Shown one piece after another: positions 44,078 to 53,935 of a DNA stretch of 64,000 nt; position 1 is the first letter of the stretch; the number at the start of each line of letters is the position of its first letter. Both the position numbers and the translations under genes were made by a program. The stretch is from Chlorokybus atmophyticus (Eukaryota; Streptophyta; Chlorokybophyceae; Chlorokybales; Chlorokybaceae): contig RHPI01002262.1 of assembly GCA_009103225.1 (NCBI GenBank), forward strand, positions 1,126,406-1,190,405, in the 5' to 3' direction. Below the pieces are notes generated by a model that was not told the DNA's origin, did no database searches, and worked only from the letters and a program-made list of their open reading frames with translations.

Positions 44078-47000
44078 CTAGTGCAAGTGAGGAGGGCCGT
44101 TGGTACGGCAGTCGTCGCACCAATATTCTTCCATAGGTATCGTGTCCAAAGGTGGCTCCAGGCAGTAGCAATGCAGGCCCTTGTTGCAGCCATCGCAGAG
44201 CATCATGAGTGCGTCGTCGCCGGCGCTGCCGCAGTGTTCACAGCGTTTGCTGCGCGCGGGACGAGGGTGCTGGATACGCCCAAAGCCGGCTACGTAAGGA
44301 AGGTGACATGGCGCACAGTTCACCATGTTGTCCTTCAACCTCTCTCCGTTCTGACCAAGGAGGTCCAGCACCCCTGTGGGGTACACTTTGAGTACCTTGT
44401 AGACGGTGCGGCCTACGGAGGTGTCAAGCGTGTCTTTGGTGGCTGCCATGCGATAGGCAAAGTCCCCCGCTTGGAACCGCCGTTGGCGCTCCTTGTAGAA
44501 GCCGCTGCGTACGCGCTCGTAACGCAGCGTGTCGCGATGCTGCGCGATGCGCAGGTTGTTGAAGGACATGGGGACGGTGCGCTCGAAAAGCGCGGCGCGC
44601 GTGATGATGTCGTGATGCATCCAGTCAGGGTCGTTGAAGTTGTTCACGACGCGATCCACCTCCTGCTGCGCACGGAAGGGGAGCAATGGTGGTCGCCCGA
44701 ACAGCAGGTAGTACGGGCTGTACTCCCGCAGAGCCGCCTGCTTTGACAATCGATATCCAAGGGCCACCCATGGGAGGTGGTCATCCCAAGTGTTCTTCTC
44801 GTACTCCAGCACGTATTTGCGGAGTGCCTTCTTGATGGTCTGTACCGTACGCTCGGCGAGGCCGTCGGCTTGAGGGTGATCACGCGAGGTACGGCGGTGG
44901 TCGATGTAACATTTGTCCAAGAGGGTGTCGAATTCCCCTCTGAACTCAGTACCTTGGTCAATGATGACCTCGGCGCAACTGCCAAATCGGCTTAGAACGT
45001 GAGAGAGGAAGGCTTGAGACACCCCCCTGCTACTCTTGTCGGGTAATGGCACCAGCTCCACCCATTTGGAGAAGTGCTCGATCATGACCAGGATGTAACG
45101 GTTGCCACGTGCTGAGGGTGCCAAGTCCCCCAAGATGTCGAGTCCCCATCGGTAAAAGAGACCGAAGATGGGGAGTGGGTGCAAGGTGGCGCTACGCGTG
45201 TTGAGGCTGGCGCGCACCATGTCACACTGCTGGCAGTGGTTGACGAACCTTTGCACCTGTTTTGTTAAGCCATACCACCAATATTGTGCCCTCACTAGGC
45301 TGACTGTACGCTTGACACCGAAGTGTCCAAGCTCAGTGTGGAGGGAAGTGATGATGCCCTCGCGCGTGACTGGTGTCGGCACTTCCTTGTCTTCGTCGTG
45401 GAGGCGGCGATACAGCTTGTCACGTGCCCATCCACAGTGACGGGTGCGTTGGTTGACCCGGTCCTTCTCTTGAGCGCTCATGCCGGAGGGAAGATGGCCA
45501 CTTTGAAGAAAGGAGAGTGATGGCTTGTCATGCCATATGTCCTGCCTGGTGTCGATGGGCGCCAGCTCTGTGTCATCGACGTCCATGTCGGCTGCGTGGG
45601 CGTCTCTTAAGGGTGTGGTTGCCGCAGGGTCGGTAGACTCAAGGGCAGGAATCTCCTCTACCACTGCTGAGGCCGTGGTGTTGGTCTTGCGCCCTGAGCG
45701 CAACGCGGCAGCAGCAAACATGGCTGCCATGGTGGGGGCTGTTGCTGCAGGGATGAGCTCATGCCGCGCTCCAGTTGCGTCGTTGGTGTTGAGGTGAGGG
45801 TTGCGACTGAGGCCATCGGCATCTTGGTTGGTGAGGCCAGCGCGGTGGTCAATCTTGAAGTCGTATTCCTGTAACAGCAGGGCCCATCGAGCAAGTTTCC
45901 CTATCAGATGTTGGTTGGTCATCAGCCACTTGAGGGGCTGATGATCGGTGATCAGTTGGAACTGTCGACCAAAGAGGAAAGGTCGGAAGAAGGAGATGGC
46001 CCACACTGCAGCGAGGCACTCCCCTTCATAGCTGCTGTAGTTGGCCTCGGCGCTGTTGTTGCTTCGGCTGGCGTATGACACCACCCGTTCCTTTTTGTTC
46101 TCATTGTGCTGCACCAGCACCGCTCCCATTCCCAGCTTGCTGCAGTCGGTGTGAAGGATGAAAGGCTTGGTGTAGTTCGGACGTTGAAGGATGGGAGCGC
46201 TGGTGAGCCTGCTCTTCAGCTTCTCGAAGGCCTGCTGTTGCGGCTCCTTCCATGCGAACTCCACCTCCTTCTTCAGTAGCTCGTTGAGGGGCCTTGCGAT
46301 CTTCGCGAAGTCCTTCACGAACCGGCTATAGTAGTTGGCCAGTCCCAAGAAAGCGCGCAGGCGTGTGAGGTCTGTCGGGGCAGGGATAGCTGCCAGAGCC
46401 TCTACTTTTGCCTGCTGCACATACGCACCATGGGGCATAATCATGTGCCTTAAGTACGGCACCTTGTGGGTGAAGAAGGTACACTTGTCGGGGTGTACGG
46501 TCATCCCCACTCCCTTGAGCCGTTCCAGCACCGCTTTGATGTGCTGAAGATGCTCTTCGTTGCTGCGGCTGAAGATGAGGATGTCATCGATGTAGCACCG
46601 CGCACAATCCAGCCCTTTCAAGGCTTTGTCCATGACGCGTTTAAACTTGGCGGGGGCATTCTTCAACCCGAATGGCATTACCTTCCATTGGTACAACTGT
46701 CGGTTGCCCCAGAAGGAGGTCTTGTGCTTGTCCTCGTCCTTGATGGCGATTTGGTTGTACCCCTGACGTATGTCCAGGTTGCTGAAGACTGTGCAGTCTC
46801 CCACATCATCAAAAATACCCTCTGCTGTGGGCATGGGGTACCGGTCTTGCTTGGTCTTGTTGTTGAGGGGGCGATAGTCGCCACACATGCGTCGCTCTGT
46901 CCAGTTGCCTGCTGAATCCTTCTTCAGTGGCATGACGGTTGCTGCTGCGAAGTCCGATGTGGACTCTTCGATAAGGCCTGCATCCATCAGCGCCTTACAT

Positions 47001-48346
47001 CTTTGTTCCACCAAGTCTTCTTCCAACTTGGAGAGCCTGTATTGTCGTCGGAACACCGGCTCAGTGTCTACCAGCTCGATGTCCATCTGGTACACTGAGC
47101 ATGTACCCAATTCCTTCACATTGAAGCTGAATTGGCTCCTCCATTTGTTGAGGAGAGCCTCCAGCTTCTCTCGAGTGTCTTCTGTGGCCAACGGGCCAAT
47201 GGCATGGTCCCAGGAGGTTGCATTGGCAACCACATGAATGTCCTCCACTGTCACTGCTGCTTGCTCCTCCATGTGGATCACCTCGAGGGCTGTGTGAGCT
47301 GCCTTGGTGTCGGCCACGCGATCAGCCCACCCCCCAGCCAAGTGTTCGAGATCCTCAAAGGACACGTGGCGGTCCTGCAACGCGAAGTTCAGCTCCAGCA
47401 GCCGTACCATGCTATTCTGGTCCATGGCGCGACCAAGCAGCTGGCATTGCTGGCTGTCCGTCAGCGATGAGCCCGTGATGCTGTTGGGGAAGAATCCCAT
47501 GGCGCGTGCACGTTCGCGTGCATTGGGTTCTTCCAGCCTGTTGTTGGTCGCATCGAACACCATCCCGTCACCACCGTTCCGAAATGCGTAGGAGCCCGGG
47601 TAGGACACCAATGTTGGGAGTGCGCGACGGGGCTGACCGGGCTGATTGCACGGGTAGAAGTGGTTGTGGTCATGACGCAGGACAGGTTGTGCTGTGCGGC
47701 CGGGGTCAAGGATGTCATCGACCAGCAGGTTGCGCGGCCGGGCGCTGCGCGTGTATTCGGCGGTCATGAGTTCCTCCACGCTGGCCAAGTTTGTCCATTT
47801 GGCACGTACACGATGTGCGCGCGAGCCATGTCGTGCCGCGTTTACCTTGAGTGGGTGCCCCAGAATGGAGCAAACTTGTCGGTAGCTGGAGGCCACGTGC
47901 GGACGCTTGTCGTCCTCTGAATGCACATTTTCGATGACGTACCCCAGGGGTCTGGAGATTTGGTGGTGTTGAAGGAGGTGGATGATTCTCATCAGCTCCC
48001 AGAGCAGCCCGGAGCGAGGGTTTTCGAGGCCTTGCCCCTTGCCTGCCTTGGAGTGCCCTTGACATTCCCATTCAGCTATTAACAGGTCGACGTTGCCGAG
48101 GGACAGTAGGTGATCTTCAGTGATCAGCCGGATGTCCTGTGGCAATGCTTTGAGGCTGCCTTGCAATGCCGAGAGGGGCAGTTGACGTGGATACCTGGCG
48201 TGCAGTTGGCGTAAGTGGTGCTTGAGGACCATTTGCGCGTGTGGGTCTGGGTCGCAATAATAGTACTTGACAACCTTAACGCCTGTGTTGAGGACCGCAG
48301 CAAGACCGCTGCCAATGCCTCCAAACAGCTCCAACACTGTGATGCC
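44078..48346 (-). CDS. Nested element: C5 DNA methyltransferase - RT - RNase H - integrase - PHD polyprotein
   Basis: Open for 1423 codons after a TAG at 48347-48349. Numbering from the GTG codon at 48337, residues 2-11 LELFGGIGSG are methyltransferase motif I. WECQGHSKAGKG (90-101) is motif IV with the catalytic Cys92, although the usual Pro before it is Glu. VIENV (134-138) is motif VI. SRAHRVRAKWTNL (172-184) and QLLGRAMDQNSMVRLL (299-314) resemble the motif VIII and X regions of DNMT3/DRM enzymes. RT spans about 390-640 (FSNLDIRQGYNQI; CYIDDIL, Asp584-Asp585). RNase H spans about 715-845 (HTDCSKLGMG, ITDHQPLKW). Integrase has the zinc site H1000/H1005/C1035/C1038 and catalytic D1067, D1127, E1162. 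A canonical C4HC3 PHD finger closes the protein (C1366, C1369, C1381, C1384, H1389, C1392, C1407, C1410). No initiator ATG lies before motif I, so the frame is probably expressed as part of gag-pol. Confidence 0.93.
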   Translation of the reverse strand, partial: GITVLELFGGIGSGLAAVLNTGVKVVKYYYCDPDPHAQMVLKHHLRQLHARYPRQLPLSALQGSLKALPQDIRLITEDHLLSLGNVDLLIAEWECQGHSKAGKGQGLENPRSGLLWELMRIIHLLQHHQISRPLGYVIENVHSEDDKRPHVASSYRQVCSILGHPLKVNAARHGSRAHRVRAKWTNLASVEELMTAEYTRSARPRNLLVDDILDPGRTAQPVLRHDHNHFYPCNQPGQPRRALPTLVSYPGSYAFRNGGDGMVFDATNNRLEEPNARERARAMGFFPNSITGSSLTDSQQCQLLGRAMDQNSMVRLLELNFALQDRHVSFEDLEHLAGGWADRVADTKAAHTALEVIHMEEQAAVTVEDIHVVANATSWDHAIGPLATEDTREKLEALLNKWRSQFSFNVKELGTCSVYQMDIELVDTEPVFRRQYRLSKLEEDLVEQRCKALMDAGLIEESTSDFAAATVMPLKKDSAGNWTERRMCGDYRPLNNKTKQDRYPMPTAEGIFDDVGDCTVFSNLDIRQGYNQIAIKDEDKHKTSFWGNRQLYQWKVMPFGLKNAPAKFKRVMDKALKGLDCARCYIDDILIFSRSNEEHLQHIKAVLERLKGVGMTVHPDKCTFFTHKVPYLRHMIMPHGAYVQQAKVEALAAIPAPTDLTRLRAFLGLANYYSRFVKDFAKIARPLNELLKKEVEFAWKEPQQQAFEKLKSRLTSAPILQRPNYTKPFILHTDCSKLGMGAVLVQHNENKKERVVSYASRSNNSAEANYSSYEGECLAAVWAISFFRPFLFGRQFQLITDHQPLKWLMTNQHLIGKLARWALLLQEYDFKIDHRAGLTNQDADGLSRNPHLNTNDATGARHELIPAATAPTMAAMFAAAALRSGRKTNTTASAVVEEIPALESTDPAATTPLRDAHAADMDVDDTELAPIDTRQDIWHDKPSLSFLQSGHLPSGMSAQEKDRVNQRTRHCGWARDKLYRRLHDEDKEVPTPVTREGIITSLHTELGHFGVKRTVSLVRAQYWWYGLTKQVQRFVNHCQQCDMVRASLNTRSATLHPLPIFGLFYRWGLDILGDLAPSARGNRYILVMIEHFSKWVELVPLPDKSSRGVSQAFLSHVLSRFGSCAEVIIDQGTEFRGEFDTLLDKCYIDHRRTSRDHPQADGLAERTVQTIKKALRKYVLEYEKNTWDDHLPWVALGYRLSKQAALREYSPYYLLFGRPPLLPFRAQQEVDRVVNNFNDPDWMHHDIITRAALFERTVPMSFNNLRIAQHRDTLRYERVRSGFYKERQRRFQAGDFAYRMAATKDTLDTSVGRTVYKVLKVYPTGVLDLLGQNGERLKDNMVNCAPCHLPYVAGFGRIQHPRPARSKRCEHCGSAGDDALMMLCDGCNKGLHCYCLEPPLDTIPMEEYWCDDCRTNGPPHLH

Positions 48347-49498
48347 CTATTGTCTGCGAAAGCTGTGGAACTCCACCACTCCGGTGGCCACCATATGGTG
48401 GTCCCGCACCTTGACATGGCTTCGGTAGTTGGGGAAGCGCATGGTGAGCAGTGGATGGCTGAGCAAGATGTGTGCGTCCAGCTGTGCGCGCCAGCGCCGT
48501 TCAGCTAGGTCTTGTAATGCTACTTCCACGGTGGCATCCTCCTGCTCCTCGTTGTACGGGATGGGAGAGGAGTCGCCGGTTTGACACGGGGCCGTGGCAC
48601 CAGCAGCGACTTGCGTCCGAGCGCCATCGTATGTGGCCATTACAGCCTTCCGGGTGCGGGCGTGGCTGCGTGTGGCCATGGCAGCCATTTTGCGTTGGGC
48701 GCGCGTGCGCGAGACCAACTTGAGAGGCAGGAAACCCTGTACCACTCCGTCATCCTCATCCCAATGTGGCCGAAACCACGCTCGCTCTGTCCAGCAGTCG
48801 AGGCCCATGCCCACAGGGAAGTAGAAGTCCTGCCCAAGCAGAAAGTCGAAGGAGCCGGCATTGATGACCACACATTGCTGGACGATCTCGGTTGTGTGGG
48901 TTGGGTCCAGCCCTGTCAACCGAATGCAAAAAGCCTCCCTGGTGACTCCCATCACCTTATCTCGGCTACCTGTGGTCGTGTCCAACACGTACGGGCAAGG
49001 CACCAAGTCGGAGCTGGTTATGCCTAGGGACCGCGCGAGGAAGCGCCCGATGATGACACGCTGTGCTCCGGTGTCCAACATTACCCGCTTGGGTGCCAGA
49101 CCGTTGATGGTAACGTGCTTGCCTTGGTTGGCTACCATGGCAGCATTGGCGTCGATACGCAGCCTCTTCATACGAGGTGTCTGTACCTCTGACTCAGTTG
49201 TCTCAGCTAGAGGTGCTGAGCGCATGGCAGCCAGAGCTCCTCTGCCTGCTGGGTCCGGAGAACCCCCTCCTTGCCCTCCCCCTCTGCCGAACCGACCTTG
49301 TCGTGGTGGTTGGTAGACACGGGGGGGCCTCGGTGCTGGAGGTTCCGGCGCTGGTTGTGGTGGCGGCGCAGGTGGATGACGCCTCTGCGAAGCTGGAATC
49401 ATGCCCGCGGGTGTACCCAATGGCTGTGGAGGAAACCCCGGTGGACCCGGTGTTTGTGGGCCTGCCTCGCGTTCAGCTTGCTCCGCGGCGTACGTCCA
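48347..49498 (-). pseudogene. Nested element: retropepsin-like protease region
   Basis: In the same frame as the methyltransferase-pol frame, bounded by TGA (49499-49501) and TAG (48347-48349). After a Pro-rich linker with RGG-like repeats, the retropepsin motif reads VMLDTGAQRVIIGRFLA (active-site Asp in DTGA), followed by SFDFLLGQDF. A roughly 150-residue extension leads to the TAG directly before methyltransferase motif I. The protease core looks intact. If the flanking stops are real, it can only be made by readthrough or internal initiation. Confidence 0.8.
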
Positions 49499-52400
49499 TC
49501 AAACAGCATGAGCCGCTTCTCTGACCAATGTCCCCTCCCACGTGGCCGTGGGCTCGGTGTCCGTGTCGGTCCAACGATGATATTGAGGCATGGGCTGCAG
49601 GTATACGGCGCGTAATAGCTGTCGCCGCATGTCGTGAGTGATGGTCGGGACTCGCAAGATCCCTGCCATGTAGGCATCCCATCTTCCTTGTACCACTCCC
49701 ACATCGAGCACGGTCATGGCGCGAGCGCGTAGGGTGCGCTGGAGGTCAGTCTGCTGTGCGTGTACCTCATGAGCAATGGCGATGTGCCGCCGTTGCCGTG
49801 CGGCTTCCACCCCTGGCAGCCGCAGCGATTGCCTCTTGCACTCCCTCCAGCGTGTCCGGGGCTGTGGTGGCAGCCTCGTCGTATGCTTGTCGCAGCGAAC
49901 GAACGAATGCCCCCAACCATGATGCTCGGTTGCCAAAGGCAAACAGGGGGACAGCAGGGTGATTGGCAACGAGCCATGTCACGAGACGGGCTCGAGCGGC
50001 GCTGCCCTCTTGCATCCCCATCACCTGTCTTAATGTGTTGCCCTCAGGCCTGTGCAACGTGACTGCTTGCCGGATGAGTGCGGTACGGAGTTGTTGCTCC
50101 CCCACCATACCAGCTCCTCCTCGTTGTGTGGTGTCCCCTTGCGGGGTGAGGTACCCTCGCCCTGCATCGCGTTGATCCTCAGGCATGTCTTCGACCAAAG
50201 GAGGCAGCAGCGGGGCGATTACCCCCCTCAATTGTTGCGCCAACGCCCTTGCTTGGTCTGCAACAGTTGCGTGTCCTGGCTGCTCGATGGCGATTGCCGT
50301 GGAGTACGCTGTGGTCAGCGCCGTAGAGGCGCCGGCAACATTTGCTGGCGCTATGGTCGGTACGATAACGGCGTGTGCTGCTTCGTACGCTTGTCGGCGC
50401 GCGTCCACTTGGGCAGTTTGGTCCATGCGATATCGATGGGCCTGTTCGAGTGCAGAGAAATGCTCTTGACGACTGCCTGGAGTGAGCCCCCGGAGAGCGG
50501 GATCAGCGCCCAGCGCGATGTCAGACATGGCGACCACGAGGTCTTGCATTTTGTGTCGCTGGAGGCCGAGTGGGTCCAGTGGCGAGGGCTCGAAGTCGAT
50601 CTGTTGAGCGGGCATGGGTTGCTGCGTTTGACTGGGTGCGCCCTGCAATCGTGTGTGTAATGCCAGGAACAACCGGATGGCCAGCTCCAATACCGCAGGT
50701 CGTCGGTAGGTGACCTCGAACAGACGATCTCTCATCTCTGGTGCAGTGCCGGCGAGGATTTCATCTTCCAGCTGCTGTGTTGTGGGTTCCGGCAGCGTGT
50801 GGTATTCTGGAGGCGGCAGGGGCAAAATGCGATCATCGCGTGCCACGCGCGTGGTGCGTTGCCCCCCTGGTCCGTACGCAATGGTGGTGGGCTCCACGTT
50901 GCGTAGAATCGACGCCCAGGCGCGTTCTGCTTGTGGCCCGCGTGGCACTTGCTGTGTGACGTCCAATGCTGGGGGCGGTGCCGTTCGAACCACAAAAAGT
51001 GGTGCAGTGGGTATGGCAGCACTACTGGAGGCGATGGTGGTGGCACCTGCAGCAGTCGTTGTTACTAAGGTGGCGGCTGTGAGGGTGGCAGCAGTTGCGG
51101 TTGATGTGGTCGCTTCAATGGAGGCAGGAGTGGTGGATTCACCACTTACGAACCCAACGACCATGGTTGTTGCGGCGTGGGTGCTCTCCATCACCGGGGA
51201 CAGCGTGGTGCCAAGAGTGCTGACACCTGCTGTCGTGGTCGGTGTGGACGGCGGCGGTGTCGTCGACGGCGTCGTCCCAGCGGTGGTTGTGGCTGCCGAG
51301 GCAGCACCACTTGTGGCGTCCGACGATGCCGCTGTTGACGACGCGCCAGCTTCCCTGCGCGCACGTCTGGATGGTTGTACGCGTGACGGCGTGGGAGTGT
51401 CCCTATCCCGTTTCAGTGCCATCAGTGCCCACCTAGCAGCATAGCAGGCTTGATAGTCCTGCCCCTTGTTCTCCTCCAACTGTGCCACGCGCGCCATCCG
51501 GGCTGCCACTTGGTCAATAGCCGGTGGATTGGTTGGTGCCTTTACAGCAGCAGCTCCAGCGCGAGGACGTCCCTCAAGTTCTTTGTGCCGTGGAGGGCAG
51601 TTTTTCCCTCTATAGCCAGCTTTCTCCTTGCGGGCGCCAGCGTTGTTGTTGTTATTGTTGCCGCGGTAGCCAACAACGTTGTTGCCGTTGTTGTAGCCAA
51701 TAGAGGGCCGCAGCTCAGGGAACTTGAGCCAGCATACTGTCTCCAAGTGTCCCGTCTTGTGGCAGTGGTCGCAAACAAGGTTGCCATAATCTTCGGTGCA
51801 CTCCTTTTAATAGTGGCCATGTCGACCACACCGGTGGCACAGCACTGGAGCTACAAGGGCAGTATGAGCTGACCGTTTATCCTTGTGGTGGATGCCCTGC
51901 GGCTCTCGGCTGCGGTCCCGCCGAAGAGGCTCTGCACTTGTGCCTGCCATAGAACGTGAGGCACTGCGGTTGGTGTCCAGCACCGCTTTCTCATACACTG
52001 CACGCTTATGGATGGCTTGTGCAGTCTCGAAAGCTTCCTTGAGGGTGTAGCCGAGGGGCCTGCTGTAGTTCAGCGTCAGACGCGTTGACTCACTCAGGGT
52101 GGGATCCAACTCGGCTACATACACCACTGCTGCCGCCTCCTCACTGACGATCTTGTAGTCAGTGTCTTTAAGCAACCCTTCCAACTGTGAATACAGTCGG
52201 AGGGGGTCCTCGTGGGGCTTCCGTCGAAAACGCCTCAACTCCTCCACCTTGCTGTTGGTTTGAGGTGGGAAGGTGCGCCGGAGTGCGGCGTAGAGGTCCT
52301 CCAACGGGGAGTCCGACATGGCCGCGCCCACCGTGAGCGCGGGTGCACGCAATGCCACAGAGCCGAGGGTGAAAACACTGGCTCCCGCTAGAGCACGCGA

Positions 52401-53132
52401 GTTCGGTGTTGGTAGCAGGGGCGTACCCATCCCCAATGCTGCAGCTTGCTGCTCCTCTTGTTGCTCCCTGATGATGGCAGCGGTGCGGTTGAGTATCCTG
52501 ATCCGGCGCTCGGCCTTCTTGCTCTCGATCTCCGCAGGCGTTCATGAGGCCACTACCACCTCAACCTCTTCATTCTCTGCCTTCTCCATGGCTGCAGCTA
52601 GAGTGAGACCCGTGACTGAGGCGGGCGGGGCCGCTGCTACAGGAACAGTAACCGATGGGCTGTGCAGTGACGTGGCGGCTATTGTGCTGGCCAACACGCC
52701 ATAGCCATCAATCTTGTGCAACTCAGCGACGGACTTCCACACATCATGTGCTTCGTGATCAAGGTATTGAGCGGACACATGAAACGATACCTCATCTGTC
52801 TAGTCCTTGCTCTTGAGGGCTTGCTGCCGCATCTTGGAGTGGAACTTGATGATGAACTCGTCAAGTGAGGTGGTGCCAGGGCGTCCGGAGAAGCGTAGGG
52901 AGTTGGTTGAGCTGGAAAGCTCCATCTCTTCGTCGTCACTGTCCGACGGTGGTGGAGATGCTCGTTGGCGAGGAGTGGAATGCGAGGAGGTAAAGCCGGA
53001 GACGGGGCGTGAGCCTCTGCTGCTACGGTAATCGCTCCCTTCACTTGCGCGCTCGTAGGTAAGGTTGGAGGTTGGGCTCCAGCTGTTGAGGTCCCCTTCT
53101 TCTATTGGCGAGAAAGGGGTGGGCCTGCTCAT
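49499..53132 (-). pseudogene. Nested element: gag, interrupted by stops and a frameshift
   Basis: Gag starts at an ATG at 53132 (MSRPTPFSPIEEGDLNSW). It continues in one frame through TAG (52800-52802), TGA (52542-52544) and TAA (51807-51809) to 49767. Coding content resumes in the +1 frame from about 49810 to TGA at 49499. Visible regions: a Ser-rich N-terminus, a retrotransposon-gag-like core (EELRRFRRKPHEDPLRLYSQL), and two CCHC knuckles, CHRCGRHGHY-stop-KEC and CDHCHKTGHLETVC. The TAA falls inside the first knuckle. Then come a long Ala/Thr-rich linker and a helical region (QAYDEAATTAPDTLEG). The +1 shift maps near a run of four C (plus strand, 49810-49813). Confidence 0.82.
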
Positions 53133-53344
53133 ACAGCTGATGCGATGGTGAAAGTGGATGAAGGGTAGAGTGTTTGTGCTCTACAATGAGATCTCCAGTG
53201 CTGCTATCACCCAACACACTAGCGCTTGTGCGCGCTATGCAATGACGGTGACAACACTGCACTGTGATGTGTACAACTACAGATTGCAATGCTAATGTAC
53301 AGCCTGCAACTACACTCACTTGAGCAAAGAGGGTGACACTGTAA

Positions 53345-53934
53345 GTCAACAAGCCACTACGATAGGTAGTGCTGTTTACACAGTTCTTTGCGTGAGTGGA
53401 AGAGAAATTACACTGTTAAGTGAGGTGAATGAGCAAGCAACACGTGGATGCTATGCCCTGACTGATGCCAACAAGCACACCGCGACCAAGTACACAAAGC
53501 TCACAGCACGGACAAGCACAGTGCACGAGAACATGCACAGGCTCTCACACGATGACGGGATTCTTGGGAACCAGGACGGTGTGTTTCGTAGTTCAAGTCG
53601 CTTCACAAGCTCCTAGCTTTCTCACTTACAGTGTCACCAGCTGATCCGGTGAACACTGTGCCTACTTATAAGTCAACTCATAACTGTCCAGAACATAAGC
53701 TAACGGTCATATGGAGGCTATTTCCACAGGACATTACCACTCGATATAGAACCTGACTCACAACTGAACAGCTTTGCGCGGTGCCTATGTAGGCTATGGC
53801 CATGAGCTACTCCAGGGACATGACCTAGCTACTGGTCAGAGACGCGCGCGGGTTGCCATGCTGGTAAGCCGGGCGAGGGTCTCGCTGTAGGCATGCCCGA
53901 TGATGACTGGCATGCTTGGGCGATAGGCATGACA
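53345..53934 (-). repeat. Right LTR block of the nested element (B')
   Basis: Matches block B at the left with about 14 substitutions and a few indels, including a 12-bp one. It begins on the minus strand TGTCATGCC and ends GGCTTGTTGACTT. The A block that should accompany it is absent here and sits instead at the far left end. Confidence 0.88.
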
Positions 53935-53935
53935 G

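Larger units (their letters stand above)
42956..53934 (-). mobile_element. Nested Ty3/gypsy retrotransposon encoding a DNA methyltransferase and a PHD finger
   Basis: A 10.98-kb minus-strand element inserted in the integrase of the outer chromovirus. Termini are TGTC...GACA, with a short target duplication. Coding order: gag (53132 downward), protease, C5 DNA methyltransferase domain, RT, RNase H, DDE integrase, PHD finger (ending at 44078). The polypurine tract lies at 44029-44040. LTR sequence occurs as blocks A (42956-43192), B (about 43193-43788), A' (43791-44027) and B' (53345-53934), an arrangement that is circularly permuted relative to a normal two-LTR element. A/A' and B/B' are about 97% identical, so the insertion is not brand new. 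gag-pro has five in-frame stops and one frameshift; the methyltransferase-pol frame is open for 1423 codons. Confidence 0.93.

Noticed and set aside
43973-44746. 257-codon plus-strand frame
   Set aside because: Antisense to the PHD/integrase end of the methylase polyprotein, whose domains are unambiguous.
50710-51444. 244-codon plus-strand frame inside the nested element
   Set aside because: Antisense shadow of the Ala/Thr-rich gag linker; Val/Ala-rich translation with no domain.
48347-53132. Alternative genetic code (stop codons read as Gln/Arg)
   Set aside because: All three stop codons occur in-frame in the retroelement, while host genes (RPN5, EMC6, deaminase, kinase) end cleanly at standard TAG/TGA/TAA stops and have none internally.
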